A stretch of 57,547 bases of DNA. Source: Desulfuromonadales bacterium (GTDB lineage Bacteria; Desulfobacterota; Desulfuromonadia; Desulfuromonadales; JAHYIW01). The position numbers and the translations under genes are program-made. The notes under the pieces are model-generated. The model was not told the origin of the DNA, made no database searches, and saw nothing but the letters and a program-made list of their open reading frames with translations. Shown one piece after another: positions 36,516 to 45,710 of the stretch. The stretch's first letter is position 1; every line of letters starts with the position of its first letter. The stretch covers positions 1 to 57,547 of the forward strand of contig JARGFI010000012.1 in assembly GCA_029210745.1 (NCBI GenBank), written 5' to 3'.

Positions 36516-37465
36516 CGATTGAGGAATTGAAAACCAAACGGATTGCCGTGCTGATGGGCGGACCCTCTGCGGAACGCGCCGTGTCGCTGCGCACCGGGCA
36601 GGCGGCGCTTGACGTTTTGCTAAAGCAGGGATATCAGGCGCAAGCGATTGATGCAGGGTTCGACCTTGACCAGCAACTGCGGGCGCAGGGGATTGAGGTG
36701 GCGTTTATCGCCCTGCACGGGCGCTTCGGCGAGGACGGCACGGTTCAGGGGTTGCTGGAGATGATGCGGATCCCTTACACCGGGAGTGGCATTCTCGCAT
36801 CAAGTCTGGCTATCGATAAGGTCGCAACCAAAAAAATGCTGATTTTTCACGGGGTACCTACCCCGCACTTTCGGGTTGTGCAGGAGCACGACGCGTGGCG
36901 TGACAATCCGGGCGACGGGGATCGTTTCCCGCTGGTGGTCAAACCGGCCCTTGAGGGCTCGACGCTTGGCATCAGTCTGGTGCGCAATCGTGATGAACTG
37001 ATTGCGGGACTCGAAGAGGCATTCAACTTTGCAGCGGTTGCGTTGATCGAAGAGTATATCGACGGCATGGAAATCACGGTCAGCGTGGTGAATGGCGAGG
37101 TGTTACCGATCATCCAGATCGCCCCGCAGGGCGGATTTTATGACTATCATGCCAAATATACTGCCGGACAGACTGAATATATTCTGCCCGCACCACTGAG
37201 TGAGGAACTGACCGCGCGGATCAAGGAGCACACCGCGACGGTCTACACGGCACTGGGATGTGCAGGGGCGGCACGGGTCGATTATATGGTGCGCGGGGAA
37301 GAATATTTTTGTCTGGAAGTGAATACTATTCCGGGGATGACGGCGACCAGTCTGCTGCCGAAAGCCGCAGCACATGCCGGTATGTCATTTAACGCGCTGG
37401 TTGAACAAATCCTTTGCGGTGCGGCGCTTAAAGTTGAGCAACGAAACCGTGACCAAAGGGGCTGA
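36512..37465 (+). CDS. ddl: D-alanine--D-alanine ligase
   Basis: A 317-residue ATP-grasp enzyme making D-Ala-D-Ala for MurF. Seen: VLMGGPSAERAVSLRTG (~13), ALHGRFGEDGTVQGLLE (~69), PLVVKPALEGSTLGIS (~140), EEYIDGMEITVSVV, and FCLEVNTIPGMTATSL with metal ligands (~267). Its start overlaps the murB stop by 4 bases (ATGA). Confidence 0.96.
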   Translation: MTIEELKTKRIAVLMGGPSAERAVSLRTGQAALDVLLKQGYQAQAIDAGFDLDQQLRAQGIEVAFIALHGRFGEDGTVQGLLEMMRIPYTGSGILASSLAIDKVATKKMLIFHGVPTPHFRVVQEHDAWRDNPGDGDRFPLVVKPALEGSTLGISLVRNRDELIAGLEEAFNFAAVALIEEYIDGMEITVSVVNGEVLPIIQIAPQGGFYDYHAKYTAGQTEYILPAPLSEELTARIKEHTATVYTALGCAGAARVDYMVRGEEYFCLEVNTIPGMTATSLLPKAAAHAGMSFNALVEQILCGAALKVEQRNRDQRG

Positions 37466-37476
37466 CGGGGAGCGGA

Positions 37477-38322
37477 ATGTCTGACCTGAAACACACAAAA
37501 CCGCCAAAAATAAAGGCCAACCGGCGTCAGCGGCAAAAGCGCGACGGAATTGCCTGGCGCAAGTTGTTTCATGTTGCCCTGCGTTACACGGTGCTGGTCA
37601 GCATCGGTGGCATGCTGCTGGTCGGAGGTATCGTGGCCGTCGAGATGGTTGCAACAGCCCAATGTTTCCGCGTGCAGGATGTTCTGGTGAGTAACAATCA
37701 GCGGGTTGATGAGGAGACGATCATCGCCTGTTCAGGGATGACCGAGGAACAGAACATCTTTGCCATCGATCTGGCCGCTGTGGGCGCAAAAATCGAAGAA
37801 CATCCGTGGATTGCGGTTGCCCAAGTTACGCGGCACTTCCCCCACGAAGTAAAAATCAACGTCAAGGAAAGGCAACCACTGGCAATTATCAATCTCGGTT
37901 ACCTCTATTATGTTGATGCCGGCGGAGAGGTCTTCAAGGTGCTGGATCAGGATGACGTCCTTGATTATCCGGTAATCACCGGAATTGATCGCGATTTTCT
38001 GTTGAATAATCCGCATGAAGCAGAGCAGATGATTGCCAGTGCGATTCGTCTGGTCCGGGCGCTTGTCCAGCGCGATGTATTTACGCTTGACGATGTATCG
38101 GAATTTCGTGTCAGCGGCGAGCGTGGCGTTGAACTTTACACTCTGGTCGGGGGGGTTCCGATCAAAATGGGACACGATGGTTATGATGAAAAGCTTGATC
38201 GTCTGGAACGGGTTTTTGATCGACTCCGTACACGACTGACAGGATTAAGATCAATCGACCTGAATGTGGCTGACCGGGTTATCGTCAAGGTTGCGAAAAG
38301 CTCAGGTCAAGTCAACAGTTAG
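37477..38322 (+). CDS. ftsQ: Cell division protein FtsQ
   Basis: A 281-residue bitopic protein: a basic cytoplasmic N-terminus (~1-35), one transmembrane helix (~38-60), a POTRA domain (FRVQDVLVSNNQRVDEETI, ~65-135) and the C-terminal beta domain (residues ~140-270). FtsQ links early and late division proteins through FtsB-FtsL. GGGGAGCGGA precedes ATG 37477. Position between ddl and ftsA is classical. Confidence 0.93.
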   Translation: MSDLKHTKPPKIKANRRQRQKRDGIAWRKLFHVALRYTVLVSIGGMLLVGGIVAVEMVATAQCFRVQDVLVSNNQRVDEETIIACSGMTEEQNIFAIDLAAVGAKIEEHPWIAVAQVTRHFPHEVKINVKERQPLAIINLGYLYYVDAGGEVFKVLDQDDVLDYPVITGIDRDFLLNNPHEAEQMIASAIRLVRALVQRDVFTLDDVSEFRVSGERGVELYTLVGGVPIKMGHDGYDEKLDRLERVFDRLRTRLTGLRSIDLNVADRVIVKVAKSSGQVNS

Positions 38323-38343
38323 CCTGCGAGGAAGGGGCAAGAT

Positions 38344-39573
38344 ATGAGTACAAAAAAAGAAAGTTTGATTGTCGGTCTCGACATCGGTACGACCAAGATT
38401 TGCGCAATCGTCGGGAGTCTGACAGATGAAGGGCTCGATATTGTCGGGATCGGCACCAGTCCGTCCAAGGGGCTGCGCAAAGGGGTGGTGATCAATATCG
38501 AGAGCACCGTCGAGGCGATTCAAAAAGCCTTGCAGGAAGCCGAACTGATGGCCGGATGTGAGATCAAGTCGGTCTTCGCCGGAATCGCCGGGGGACATAT
38601 CAAGGGGGTCAACTCGCAGGGGGTGATCGCGATCAAGAACCGTGAGGTGAGCAAGGAAGATATCACCCGCGTGATCGATGCCGCCAAGGCCATTGCGATC
38701 CCGATGGACCGCGAGGTGCTGCATATTCTGCCGCAGGAATTCATTATTGACGATCAGGACGGGATCAAGGAGCCGCTCGGCATGAGTGGGGTGCGGCTGG
38801 AGGCGAAGGTTCATATCGTTACCGGCGCCGTTGCCAGTGCCCAGAACATCGTCAAAAGCTGTCAGCGGGCGCGGGTCGAAGTGGCCGATATCGTTCTGGA
38901 GCAACTGGCCTCGGCCGAAGCGGTGCTGTCGGCAGACGAAAAAGAGCTCGGGGTGGCGGTGGTCGATATCGGTGGCGGAACCTCCGATATTGCCATCTAT
39001 ATCGATGGCGCGATCAAGCATACCGCAGTGTTGTCCCTTGGCGGAAACCATCTGACCAATGACATTGCAGTCGGGCTGCGGACCCCCAGTGCGGAAGCCG
39101 AGAAAATCAAGCGCGAATCAGGATGTTGCCTGATTTCCATGGTCGGCAAGGATGAGACGATTGAAGTGCAGTCGGTCGGCGGACGTGAACCGCGCATTCT
39201 GTCGCGCCAGTTGCTGGCGGAAATCCTGGAACCGCGTGTTGAGGAGATTTTCTCGCTGGTGAATCGCGAAATCATCAAGAGCGGATATGAAGATCTGATC
39301 GCTTCAGGCGTGGTGCTGACCGGGGGCAGTTCAATTTTACCGGGGATGCCGGAACTGGCCGAACAGATTTTTAATCTGCCGGTTCGACGCGGGCTGCCGC
39401 GTGAAATTAGCGGGTTGATCGATGTGGTCAATTCACCGGCCTTTGCCACCGGGGTGGGGCTGGTGAAGTATGGCAGCCGCAATTTACAACTGCGTAATTT
39501 TAACATCGGCAATGAACAGCTGTTCGACAAGATTTCGCGACGGATGAAAGAGTGGTTTGGCGAATTTTTTTAA
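38344..39573 (+). CDS. ftsA: Cell division protein FtsA
   Basis: A 409-residue actin-like ATPase that tethers FtsZ to the membrane. Seen: VGLDIGTTKICAIVG phosphate-1 motif (~10), VVDIGGGTSDIAIY phosphate-2 motif (~205), the adenosine motif GVVLTGGSSILPGM (~320), and a C-terminal amphipathic helix (ISRRMKEWFGEFF) that would bind the membrane. GAGGAAGGGG precedes the start. Confidence 0.97.
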   Translation: MSTKKESLIVGLDIGTTKICAIVGSLTDEGLDIVGIGTSPSKGLRKGVVINIESTVEAIQKALQEAELMAGCEIKSVFAGIAGGHIKGVNSQGVIAIKNREVSKEDITRVIDAAKAIAIPMDREVLHILPQEFIIDDQDGIKEPLGMSGVRLEAKVHIVTGAVASAQNIVKSCQRARVEVADIVLEQLASAEAVLSADEKELGVAVVDIGGGTSDIAIYIDGAIKHTAVLSLGGNHLTNDIAVGLRTPSAEAEKIKRESGCCLISMVGKDETIEVQSVGGREPRILSRQLLAEILEPRVEEIFSLVNREIIKSGYEDLIASGVVLTGGSSILPGMPELAEQIFNLPVRRGLPREISGLIDVVNSPAFATGVGLVKYGSRNLQLRNFNIGNEQLFDKISRRMKEWFGEFF

Positions 39574-39683
39574 ATTTAGCTCACGAATTGATGCACTCGC
39601 AAAAAAGAATGAGATGGCGACGCCATCACGAATTAACCGGTTGACTTGCGGAGAACTTGTCGACCAAAGCGAAAGGGGGAGTC

Positions 39684-40826
39684 ATGTTCGAGTTTGATGA
39701 AAGTATCGATCAGGGAGCAAAAATCAAGGTAATCGGCGTGGGTGGCGGTGGCGGGAATGCGGTCAACACAATGATCCGGGCAGAGATTACGGGCGTCGAG
39801 TTTATTAACGCCAACACCGATGCTCAGGCGCTCAGGGCCAATCTGGCACCGATGAAGATGCAACTTGGCGGGCAGCTGACCAAAGGTCTCGGGGCGGGTG
39901 CTAATCCCGAAATCGGCTGCAAGGCGGCACTCGAAGATCGTGAGCGGATTGCCGAAGTCCTCGCCGGCGCCGACATGGTTTTTATCGCCGCCGGACTCGG
40001 CGGCGGCACCGGCACCGGTGCCGCTCCGGTGATTGCCGAAGTGGCCAAGGAACTCGGTGCATTGACGGTTGGTGTGGTGACCAAGCCGTTCTCGCGCGAG
40101 GGGAAAATGCGCACCAAAAAGGCGGAACAGGGCGCGGCCGACCTGAAAGATGTGGTCGATTCGCTGATCGTGGTACCGAACGATCGACTCCTTGGACTGG
40201 CCGGAAAAAACACCAGTATCCTTGATGCGTTCAAGCCGGCCGACGATGTTCTGCGTCAGGCCGTACAAGGCATCTCCGACCTGATCACGACCAGCGGTCT
40301 GATCAATGTCGACTTCGCCGATGTCAAGGCGATCATGAGCGAACGTGGTATGGCGATGATGGGGATCGGTGTCGCCGAAGGTGAAAAACGCGCCGCCATC
40401 GCGGCCAATCAGGCTATCAGCAGCCCACTTCTCGAAGAGATCGATATTTCCGGAGCCAAAGGGGTGCTGGTGAATATCTCCGGATCGTCAAATATGACGA
40501 TGGAAGAGTTCGATGAAGCATCACGCATCATTCATGAAAAGGTGCATGAGGATGCCAACATCATTATCGGCCTGGTCATTAATGAAAGTCTGGGCGATCA
40601 GATCAAGGTTACGGCGATTGCGACCGGCTTCGGGCAGGCATTCGACCAGCAGCAGCGGCACACGGAGGACCTGAAGAAGGTTCATGTCTTTACGCCGCCG
40701 AAGGTCGATCACGACACGCCGACATTCATCCGTGATCGTCAACGGCAAAATCCGCGACCTCGCATAAATTTCAGTGAAGAACAGGAGTACGATATTCCGA
40801 CATTTTTACGCAAACGACTCGATTAG
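39684..40826 (+). CDS. ftsZ: Cell division protein FtsZ
   Basis: A 380-residue tubulin-like GTPase forming the division ring. Seen: [15 protein letters not shown] (~16), the tubulin signature [13 protein letters not shown] (~108), the [12 protein letters not shown]7-loop region (~208), and the conserved C-terminal peptide DIPTFLRKR (~370) that binds FtsA and other partners. ATG 39684 is used: GAAAGGGGG lies 4-7 bases upstream and MFEFDE is the homologous start. Last gene of the dcw cluster. Confidence 0.97.
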   Translation: MFEFDESIDQGAKIKVIGVGGGGGNAVNTMIRAEITGVEFINANTDAQALRANLAPMKMQLGGQLTKGLGAGANPEIGCKAALEDRERIAEVLAGADMVFIAAGLGGGTGTGAAPVIAEVAKELGALTVGVVTKPFSREGKMRTKKAEQGAADLKDVVDSLIVVPNDRLLGLAGKNTSILDAFKPADDVLRQAVQGISDLITTSGLINVDFADVKAIMSERGMAMMGIGVAEGEKRAAIAANQAISSPLLEEIDISGAKGVLVNISGSSNMTMEEFDEASRIIHEKVHEDANIIIGLVINESLGDQIKVTAIATGFGQAFDQQQRHTEDLKKVHVFTPPKVDHDTPTFIRDRQRQNPRPRINFSEEQEYDIPTFLRKRLD

Positions 40827-40981
40827 GTTTTGCCTGATAAAAACGGCAGAGATTAAATTGACCCGGCGCTTGTCGTCGGTGTCAACCATTTGCAATTGCA
40901 GTTTAATGCTGTGTTACGGGCCTGCGCGGATCTCCGCCCGCGTGCGTCCGCCGATGTCATGTTAGCGACTCCCTCGTTGCC

Positions 40982-41013
40982 GGGGACCGGTTTTCCGGTC
41001 CCCCTTTATTTAT
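40982..41013 (+). terminator. Terminator of the dcw cluster
   Basis: GGGGACCGG / CCGGTCCCC, 9-bp stem with a TTTT loop, followed by CTTTATTTATT. It overlaps the 3' end of the convergent LysE gene. The 155 bases between ftsZ and this hairpin hold nothing I recognise. Confidence 0.85.
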
Positions 41014-41636
41014 TGCTTCGTCAATGCCAGCTTCACTGCCAGTCCACCAAAGACGGTTCCGGCGATGCGATTCATCACGGTTTGCGCGCCGGATGAACGT
41101 TTCAGCCAGCGCCTCAGGGAGCCAGCCAGCAGCGCAACGCTACCGAAGACCAGGATGGTTGCCACAATGAAAATTACGCCGAGCAGGGCAAGCTGGAACG
41201 CAACGGAGCCTCTGGCTGGATCAGTAAACTGGGGCAGAAATGCCAGGAAGAAAATCGACACCTTGGGATTGGTGATGTTCATGAGGATGCCACGGCGGTA
41301 AAGGTGAGAGAAAGTCCTGTCGCCATTACCGACCGACTTCAATTCAGTACTCGGTGCGCGCCATGCCTGCCAGGCCAGATAGAGCAGATAGATGGCCCCG
41401 CATAATTTGAGTACGGTAAATGCCGTCGCGGAAGTCTGGATCAGTGCCGCGACGCCGCAGGTTACGGCAATGGTGTGCCCGATCAGCCCGGTGCACAGAC
41501 CAAGGGTGACGCTCACGCCTGCCGCGCGTCCGCTTAGGGCCGACTGCGTCAGGACAAAAAGATTATCCGGGCCCGGAGCAAGGCAGAGAATGAGGGCGGC
41601 ACAGAAGAAGGCCAGCAGGGTGTCGAGAGGGATCAT
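41010..41636 (-). CDS. LysE/RhtB family amino-acid exporter
   Basis: A 208-residue protein with about six transmembrane segments. The N-terminal signature LILCLAPGPDNLFVLTQSA (~13-31) and GLCTGLIGHTIAVTCGVAAL are typical of RhtB/LysE translocators, which export amino acids such as homoserine, threonine or lysine; substrate is not predictable. Start taken at the Met of MIPLDTLLAFF (41636), with GGAAAA upstream; the frame extends to 41669 without a better start. Convergent with ftsZ. Confidence 0.88.
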   Translation of the reverse strand: MIPLDTLLAFFCAALILCLAPGPDNLFVLTQSALSGRAAGVSVTLGLCTGLIGHTIAVTCGVAALIQTSATAFTVLKLCGAIYLLYLAWQAWRAPSTELKSVGNGDRTFSHLYRRGILMNITNPKVSIFFLAFLPQFTDPARGSVAFQLALLGVIFIVATILVFGSVALLAGSLRRWLKRSSGAQTVMNRIAGTVFGGLAVKLALTKQ

Positions 41637-41770
41637 GGCGTATTTTCCGGTGGTTCTGTCTGAGATCACGTTGGTTCTGGTTTTTTTACCACAATTAAGC
41701 GGTCGGGTGGGGAGAATATTTATTCAGCGGTCGGGTTGCTTAAAAATAACAAAAATAGTCATCAATTATC

Positions 41771-41798
41771 TTGACAGTCATTTTTTTTTCAGTATAAT
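41771..41798 (+). promoter_or_regulatory. Promoter of the rubrerythrin-like gene
   Basis: TTGACA (41771-41776), 16-base T-rich spacer, TATAAT (41793-41798): an almost perfect sigma-70 promoter 42 bases before the gene. Confidence 0.8.
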
Positions 41799-41840
41799 AA
41801 TCCCCAGTTTGGTCCATTCTCAATCAATTCCAAGGAGATT

Positions 41841-42386
41841 ATGATGAAAAAATTTGTTTGTACGGTTTGTGGTTATGTTCATGAAGGTGATGCTCCCCCG
41901 GCAGCCTGCCCGCAGTGCGGTGTCGGTCCCGATAAATTTGAAGAGCAATGTGGTGAACTGGCGTGGGCGGATGAGCACCGTGTCGGCGTTGCCAAGGATG
42001 TCGATGCCGAGGTCCTTGACGGGCTGCGCGCCAATTTCACCGGTGAGTGCACCGAAATCGGCATGTATCTGGCAATGAGTCGTCAGGCCGACCGCGAGGG
42101 CTATCCCGAGATCGCCGAGGCGTACAAACGTATCGCCTTCGAAGAAGCCGACCATGCCGCCCGGTTCGCCGAGTTGCTCGGCGAGGTGGTTCACGCCGAC
42201 ACCAAAAAGAACCTCCAATTGCGGGTCGAGGCCGAGAACGGCGCCTGCGCCGGCAAGAAGAAGATCGCGACCCGCGCCAAAGAGCTGGGATACGATGCGA
42301 TCCACGACACTGTTCACGAGATGTGCAAGGATGAAGCCCGTCACGGTCAGGCGTTCGCCGGGTTACTGAAGCGTTACTTCGCTTAA
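41841..42386 (+). CDS. Reverse-rubrerythrin-like protein (N-terminal rubredoxin domain + ferritin-like diiron domain)
   Basis: A 181-residue protein. The N-terminal ~35 residues are a rubredoxin-like iron site ([12 protein letters not shown] ... ACPQCG). The rest is a four-helix diiron domain with ligand motifs [13 protein letters not shown] (~69), [13 protein letters not shown] (~99) and [13 protein letters not shown] (~163). This domain order, opposite to classical rubrerythrin, matches reverse rubrerythrins, which reduce H2O2 with NAD(P)H-derived electrons in anaerobes. AAGGAG precedes ATG 41841 (41844 possible). Single-gene unit with its own promoter and terminator. Confidence 0.9.
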   Translation: MMKKFVCTVCGYVHEGDAPPAACPQCGVGPDKFEEQCGELAWADEHRVGVAKDVDAEVLDGLRANFTGECTEIGMYLAMSRQADREGYPEIAEAYKRIAFEEADHAARFAELLGEVVHADTKKNLQLRVEAENGACAGKKKIATRAKELGYDAIHDTVHEMCKDEARHGQAFAGLLKRYFA

Positions 42387-42431
42387 AGTCGTGATGCAAA
42401 GGCGTTGAAAACCGCGCGTCACAATCACAAA

Positions 42432-42459
42432 AGCACCACACAATGTGTGGTGCTTTTTT
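42432..42459 (+). terminator. Terminator of the rubrerythrin-like gene
   Basis: A 10-bp perfect stem (AGCACCACAC / GTGTGGTGCT) with an AA(T) loop and a TTTTTT run. The remaining ~260 bases up to hipB are AT-rich and contain only the promoter below. Confidence 0.88.
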
Positions 42460-42637
42460 CTTTAACCTGTGAAGCATTGTTGTCACCGTTAAGTCATAAG
42501 CTTTTTGTGGCGATTTTCAGTTGATAGTGAGTATTGAGATTGATGGATTTCAATACGATTCCAATAAACCCTCTTCCCAACATAATGGTCATTAGATAAG
42601 CTTGTGGATATTATTTTGGCCAACTATTAATTATTTC

Positions 42638-42666
42638 TTGCAACCCAGCTAAACGACCAATATAGT
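42638..42666 (+). promoter_or_regulatory. Promoter of hipBA
   Basis: TTGCAA (42638-42643), 17-base spacer, TATAGT (42661-42666), 55 bases before the hipB start. A second possible pair, TTGTGG (42602-42607) and TATTAA (42625-42630), lies just upstream. I did not find a clear HipB-type palindrome. Confidence 0.6.
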
Positions 42667-42721
42667 GTCCACTGGTTATCTTTATGACTATTATTTTTGT
42701 CGTTTCATCTCCTGGTTGGTT

Positions 42722-43054
42722 ATGGCAAAACAAAGAACCTATTCAAAATACGCGAAAGAAGCCGCCTTGTTGCTCGGCCAACAGATCAAGCTCGGGCGCA
42801 AAGAGCGCCAATGGTCTGAGCAAAATCTTGCAGTCAGAGCCGGTATTTCCCGGGCGACCCTGCAGAAGATCGAGGCCGGTGAAATGTCACCGTCCATCGG
42901 GCTCGTCTTCGAAGTCGCCGCCCTCGTTGGCGTTCCTCTGTTTGAGCAGGACAGCCGGGCACTCGCACCCCGCATTGAACTGACGCAAGGCAAAATCGCT
43001 CTTCTCCCGAAACGGATCATAAATAAGATCAGGGCGGTGGATGATGACTTCTGA
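42722..43054 (+). CDS. hipB: HipB-type XRE family antitoxin/repressor
   Basis: A 110-residue protein with a Cro/CI-type helix-turn-helix (~18-72: LGQQIKLGRKERQWSEQNLA, then RAGISRATLQKIEAGEMSPS). It sits just before a HipA kinase and overlaps it by 14 bases, the standard HipBA layout in which HipB neutralises HipA and represses the operon. ATG 42722 is used; the frame extends to 42665 but homologues begin near here. The C-terminal Lys-rich segment may reach into HipA. Confidence 0.87.
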   Translation: MAKQRTYSKYAKEAALLLGQQIKLGRKERQWSEQNLAVRAGISRATLQKIEAGEMSPSIGLVFEVAALVGVPLFEQDSRALAPRIELTQGKIALLPKRIINKIRAVDDDF

Positions 43055-44492
43055 ACCGAGAGAAGCCTTTGTCTGGATCTGGCTTCCCGGAGAAACGCAA
43101 CCGGTGGTCGCCGGCAAACTTGACGCAGATAACGGCACGATCCATTTCAACTACGGCAAAAGCTATCTTGATCGGACTGACGCCAAGAATCCGGCTATTG
43201 CGATTTATGCGCCGGAATTACCGCTACGTGCCGGGATTTTGCCTTTGCAAGGCGACCTGGGGATACCCAATTGCATTCGGGATGCCGCGCCCGATGCCTG
43301 GGGGCGCCGCGTGATCCTCAACAGGCAATTCGGACTTAAAGGTCGTGATGTCGATACCGCGCGACTGGATGAACTTACCTATCTCCTGGAATCGGGGTCT
43401 GATCGAATCGGCGCGCTCGATTTTCAGCGCTCAGCGACAGAATTTATCCCAAGAACTCCCAATAACGCCAGCCTGGAAGAGTTGCTGGCATCGGTCGAGC
43501 GGGTCGAGCAGGGGGTGCCATTAACCGCCGAGCTGGATCAGGCGCTCTTCCATGGCAGTTCCATCGGCGGTGCCCGTCCCAAGGCGCTGATCGAAGAGCG
43601 GGGCAACAAATACATCGCGAAATTTTCGTCCGGCAACGATCTCTACAGCGTCGTCAAAGCCGAATACGTTGCCATGCGCCTGGCGGCCCTTGCCGGGCTG
43701 GAGGTAGCTGCCGTCAAGCTGGTCAAGGCGGCCGGTAAAGATGTTCTGTTGATTGAGCGCTTCGACCGTATTGCGCTCGATTTTGGATGGGCGCGCAAAG
43801 CGATGGTCTCCGCCCTGACCCTCTTCGGCCTCAGTGAGATGACGGCGCGTTATGCCAGCTACGAAGAGCTTGCGGAAATTATTCGCCATCGTTTTACCGA
43901 CCCGAGGGACACCCTCAAGGAGCTGTATGGTCGGCTGGTTTTTAATGTCCTGTGCGGCAATACCGATGATCACGCCCGCAATCACGCCGCTTTTTGGAAT
44001 GGGAAAGAGCTGACCTTGACGCCGGCCTATGATATTTGTCCGCAAAGTCGCAGCGGCAATGAAGCGACTCAGGCCATGCTCATCACCGGCGAAAACCGCT
44101 TCAGTCAGCTCAAAACCTGCCTTGCGACCGCGCATCACTTTTTACTTTCACAACAGGCAGCGGTCGATGTGATTGAGCGGATCGAGACGGCCATCCGTGA
44201 TCATTGGGCGGAGGTGTGTGAGGAGGCTGAGTTGAGTCCGGTGGATAAATTTTATTTAACTCTCCGCCCATCCAAAACAAACCGAGACACAAGCGTAGCT
44301 GATATTTTGACATTTAGAGCCAACAAAAAAGCCGCACCACTGTCATCAACAGTAAGCACGGCTTCAATCTTTCCTCCAAATCCCAACCCATTTCAAACCC
44401 TCAACCTGTTAAAGTTCACACACCCTAATCCATTCCCGCCCGTCACTCAAGAAAAATATCAACAAAAAACCTCCCCAGTGAATCTCACGTAA
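43041..44492 (+). CDS. hipA: HipA-type serine/threonine kinase toxin with aberrant C-terminal tail
   Basis: A 483-residue HipA-family protein. Seen: the N-terminal HipA_1 region (~1-110), the phosphate loop SIGGARPKALIEE (~172), ERFDR (~241), the catalytic segment NTDDHARNHAAFW (~308) and the metal-binding LTPAYDICP (~332). HipA kinases inactivate aminoacyl-tRNA synthetases (GltX in E. coli) and slow growth. Homologues end soon after the SPVDK segment; here ~70 extra residues follow, rich in Pro, Asn, Thr and Ser, encoded by A/C-rich DNA that also forms the terminator of the opposing toxin gene. The native 3' end was probably lost. Confidence 0.85.
   Translation: MMTSEPREAFVWIWLPGETQPVVAGKLDADNGTIHFNYGKSYLDRTDAKNPAIAIYAPELPLRAGILPLQGDLGIPNCIRDAAPDAWGRRVILNRQFGLKGRDVDTARLDELTYLLESGSDRIGALDFQRSATEFIPRTPNNASLEELLASVERVEQGVPLTAELDQALFHGSSIGGARPKALIEERGNKYIAKFSSGNDLYSVVKAEYVAMRLAALAGLEVAAVKLVKAAGKDVLLIERFDRIALDFGWARKAMVSALTLFGLSEMTARYASYEELAEIIRHRFTDPRDTLKELYGRLVFNVLCGNTDDHARNHAAFWNGKELTLTPAYDICPQSRSGNEATQAMLITGENRFSQLKTCLATAHHFLLSQQAAVDVIERIETAIRDHWAEVCEEAELSPVDKFYLTLRPSKTNRDTSVADILTFRANKKAAPLSSTVSTASIFPPNPNPFQTLNLLKFTHPNPFPPVTQEKYQQKTSPVNLT
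44325..44364 (-). terminator. Terminator of the opposing toxin-antitoxin transcript
   Basis: On the minus strand AAGCCGTGCTTACTGT pairs (with a small bulge) with ACAGTGGTGCGGCTT and is followed by TTTTTTG. It lies 130 bases downstream of the ParE-type toxin gene and inside the hipA tail. Confidence 0.7.
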
Positions 44493-44496
44493 CAGT

Positions 44497-44805
44497 TTAG
44501 TCCCGGCATTGATTTCTGTGAATCCAATAGCACGGCTCCCGATGAAGGTGCATAACGGCAAGGATTATCAACTCATCGTTTGCCTCGTTATGATGGTACA
44601 CAATGCCATACGGAAAACGTCGAACGAGACAGCGGCGAACGCCTTCTTCGATAAGGGGTCCCATTCCCGGATGCGCTGCAGACCGTTCTATGGCAGTATA
44701 CACCTCCACCGCAAATTGATGCCCAAGTGTCTTTTCTCGTTCCTCGTAATAATCGATGGCGAGTCCGAACTCCTTTTGGACTTCTGGGTGAAAAAAGTAC
44801 TTCAT
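44497..44805 (-). CDS. ParE/RelE superfamily toxin
   Basis: A 102-residue toxin of the type II RelE/ParE fold: YFFHPEVQKEFGLAIDYYEE start, the central EGVRRCLVRRFPYGIVYHH and the LAVMHLHREPCYW end are typical of the ParE side of the family. ParE proteins poison gyrase; RelE proteins cut mRNA; which applies cannot be decided here. Its ATG shares one base with the antitoxin stop (TAATG). Downstream of its antitoxin, as usual. Confidence 0.88.
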   Translation of the reverse strand: MKYFFHPEVQKEFGLAIDYYEEREKTLGHQFAVEVYTAIERSAAHPGMGPLIEEGVRRCLVRRFPYGIVYHHNEANDELIILAVMHLHREPCYWIHRNQCRD

Positions 44806-45026
44806 TATGAAAAGCGTTTCCAGATTTGACCAAAAACATCTTCCCCTGGTATCGACTTCACGGCACCAGATTCAATCTCGGCCAGTCTTCGTTTGGCCAC
44901 TTCAGCCCACTTCTTGTCGATTTCTGACTCAATTGGGTTTAAACTTTTAAGAACCGTATCAGCTACCCGCGCCCGCTCCTCCACGGGGAGGGACTCAATT
45001 TCTCGTAACAAGTCTTCTGTTTTCAT
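44805..45026 (-). CDS. Addiction-module antitoxin (putative addiction module component family)
   Basis: A 73-residue acidic helical protein. The start TEDLLREIESLPVEERARVAD and the KWAEVAKRRLAEIESGAV segment with the following IPGEDVF are characteristic of the TIGR02574 / Unstab_antitox family that pairs with ParE-like toxins. CAGGAG lies upstream of ATG 45026; the longer frame to 45080 is not used. The 213 bases upstream of it hold no gene I can see. Confidence 0.87.
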   Translation of the reverse strand: MKTEDLLREIESLPVEERARVADTVLKSLNPIESEIDKKWAEVAKRRLAEIESGAVKSIPGEDVFGQIWKRFS

Positions 45027-45239
45027 GAGTGCATCTCCTGAAAAATTGAATTCGTGATCATCCGGGGGGACATCCTGCATAGAGTCTGTCCCAATCAGGC
45101 GAATTTTTCAAGTACCAAGAAACATAGAAAGACAGTAGGGTCAGTCTCGCAAGTTGTCAAGATAGCCCAAAGTTGCCATCCTGGAAGCCCGACCTTACGC
45201 CCACGCAGTCCTCTCTCTACCCGGAACAGCGCAGAAGGT

Positions 45240-45710
45240 TCATCTGTCCGGGCCCGGGTGGTTGCTGTCTTCACGCCGCGAGGTTTTTCGCCAATAATGC
45301 GCCAGCACCCCGGTAAAACCGACCGCCAGCAGGACCCGGATGCCGAGCATCTGCCAGCCGTTGCCACCGATGGCGACGAAGATCAAGGTGTCTTCGATCA
45401 CCGCGTGACAGGTGGCGAGAAACAAGCCCATCAGGAAGAGTTCGCGTTTGGGGAGCTGTTTTTCCTGGGCGACGCGGATGATAATCCCCGCGCCGTAGGC
45501 GATGCCGAGGAAGATGCCGGTGAAGAGTGGCAGGGCGGCGTCACGGCTGAGTCCCATGCCGTGCATCAGTGGATCGCTGAGCTTGCCGGCGCGGCGGAAA
45601 AAGGGGAGATAGCGCATCACCTCGAAGAGCGTGACCAGCGGGATGATGATCAGGGCCAGCTTTCCGGCCAGCAACAGTGCCGCGCCGAGCGCAACCAGAA
45701 ACGCTTCCAT
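45240..45710 (-). CDS. Gate-domain (nucleoside recognition) membrane protein, SpmB-like partner
   Basis: A 156-residue membrane protein with four or five hydrophobic segments. LIIIPLVTLFEVMRYLPFFRR and the FTGIFLGIAYGAGIII segment fit the Gate domain found in SpmA/SpmB, FeoB and nucleoside transporters. Its start overlaps the stop of the upstream Gate gene (TAATG), so the two are likely subunits of one complex. The last ~15 residues are hydrophilic. Transported substrate unknown. Confidence 0.7.
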   Translation of the reverse strand: MEAFLVALGAALLLAGKLALIIIPLVTLFEVMRYLPFFRRAGKLSDPLMHGMGLSRDAALPLFTGIFLGIAYGAGIIIRVAQEKQLPKRELFLMGLFLATCHAVIEDTLIFVAIGGNGWQMLGIRVLLAVGFTGVLAHYWRKTSRREDSNHPGPDR

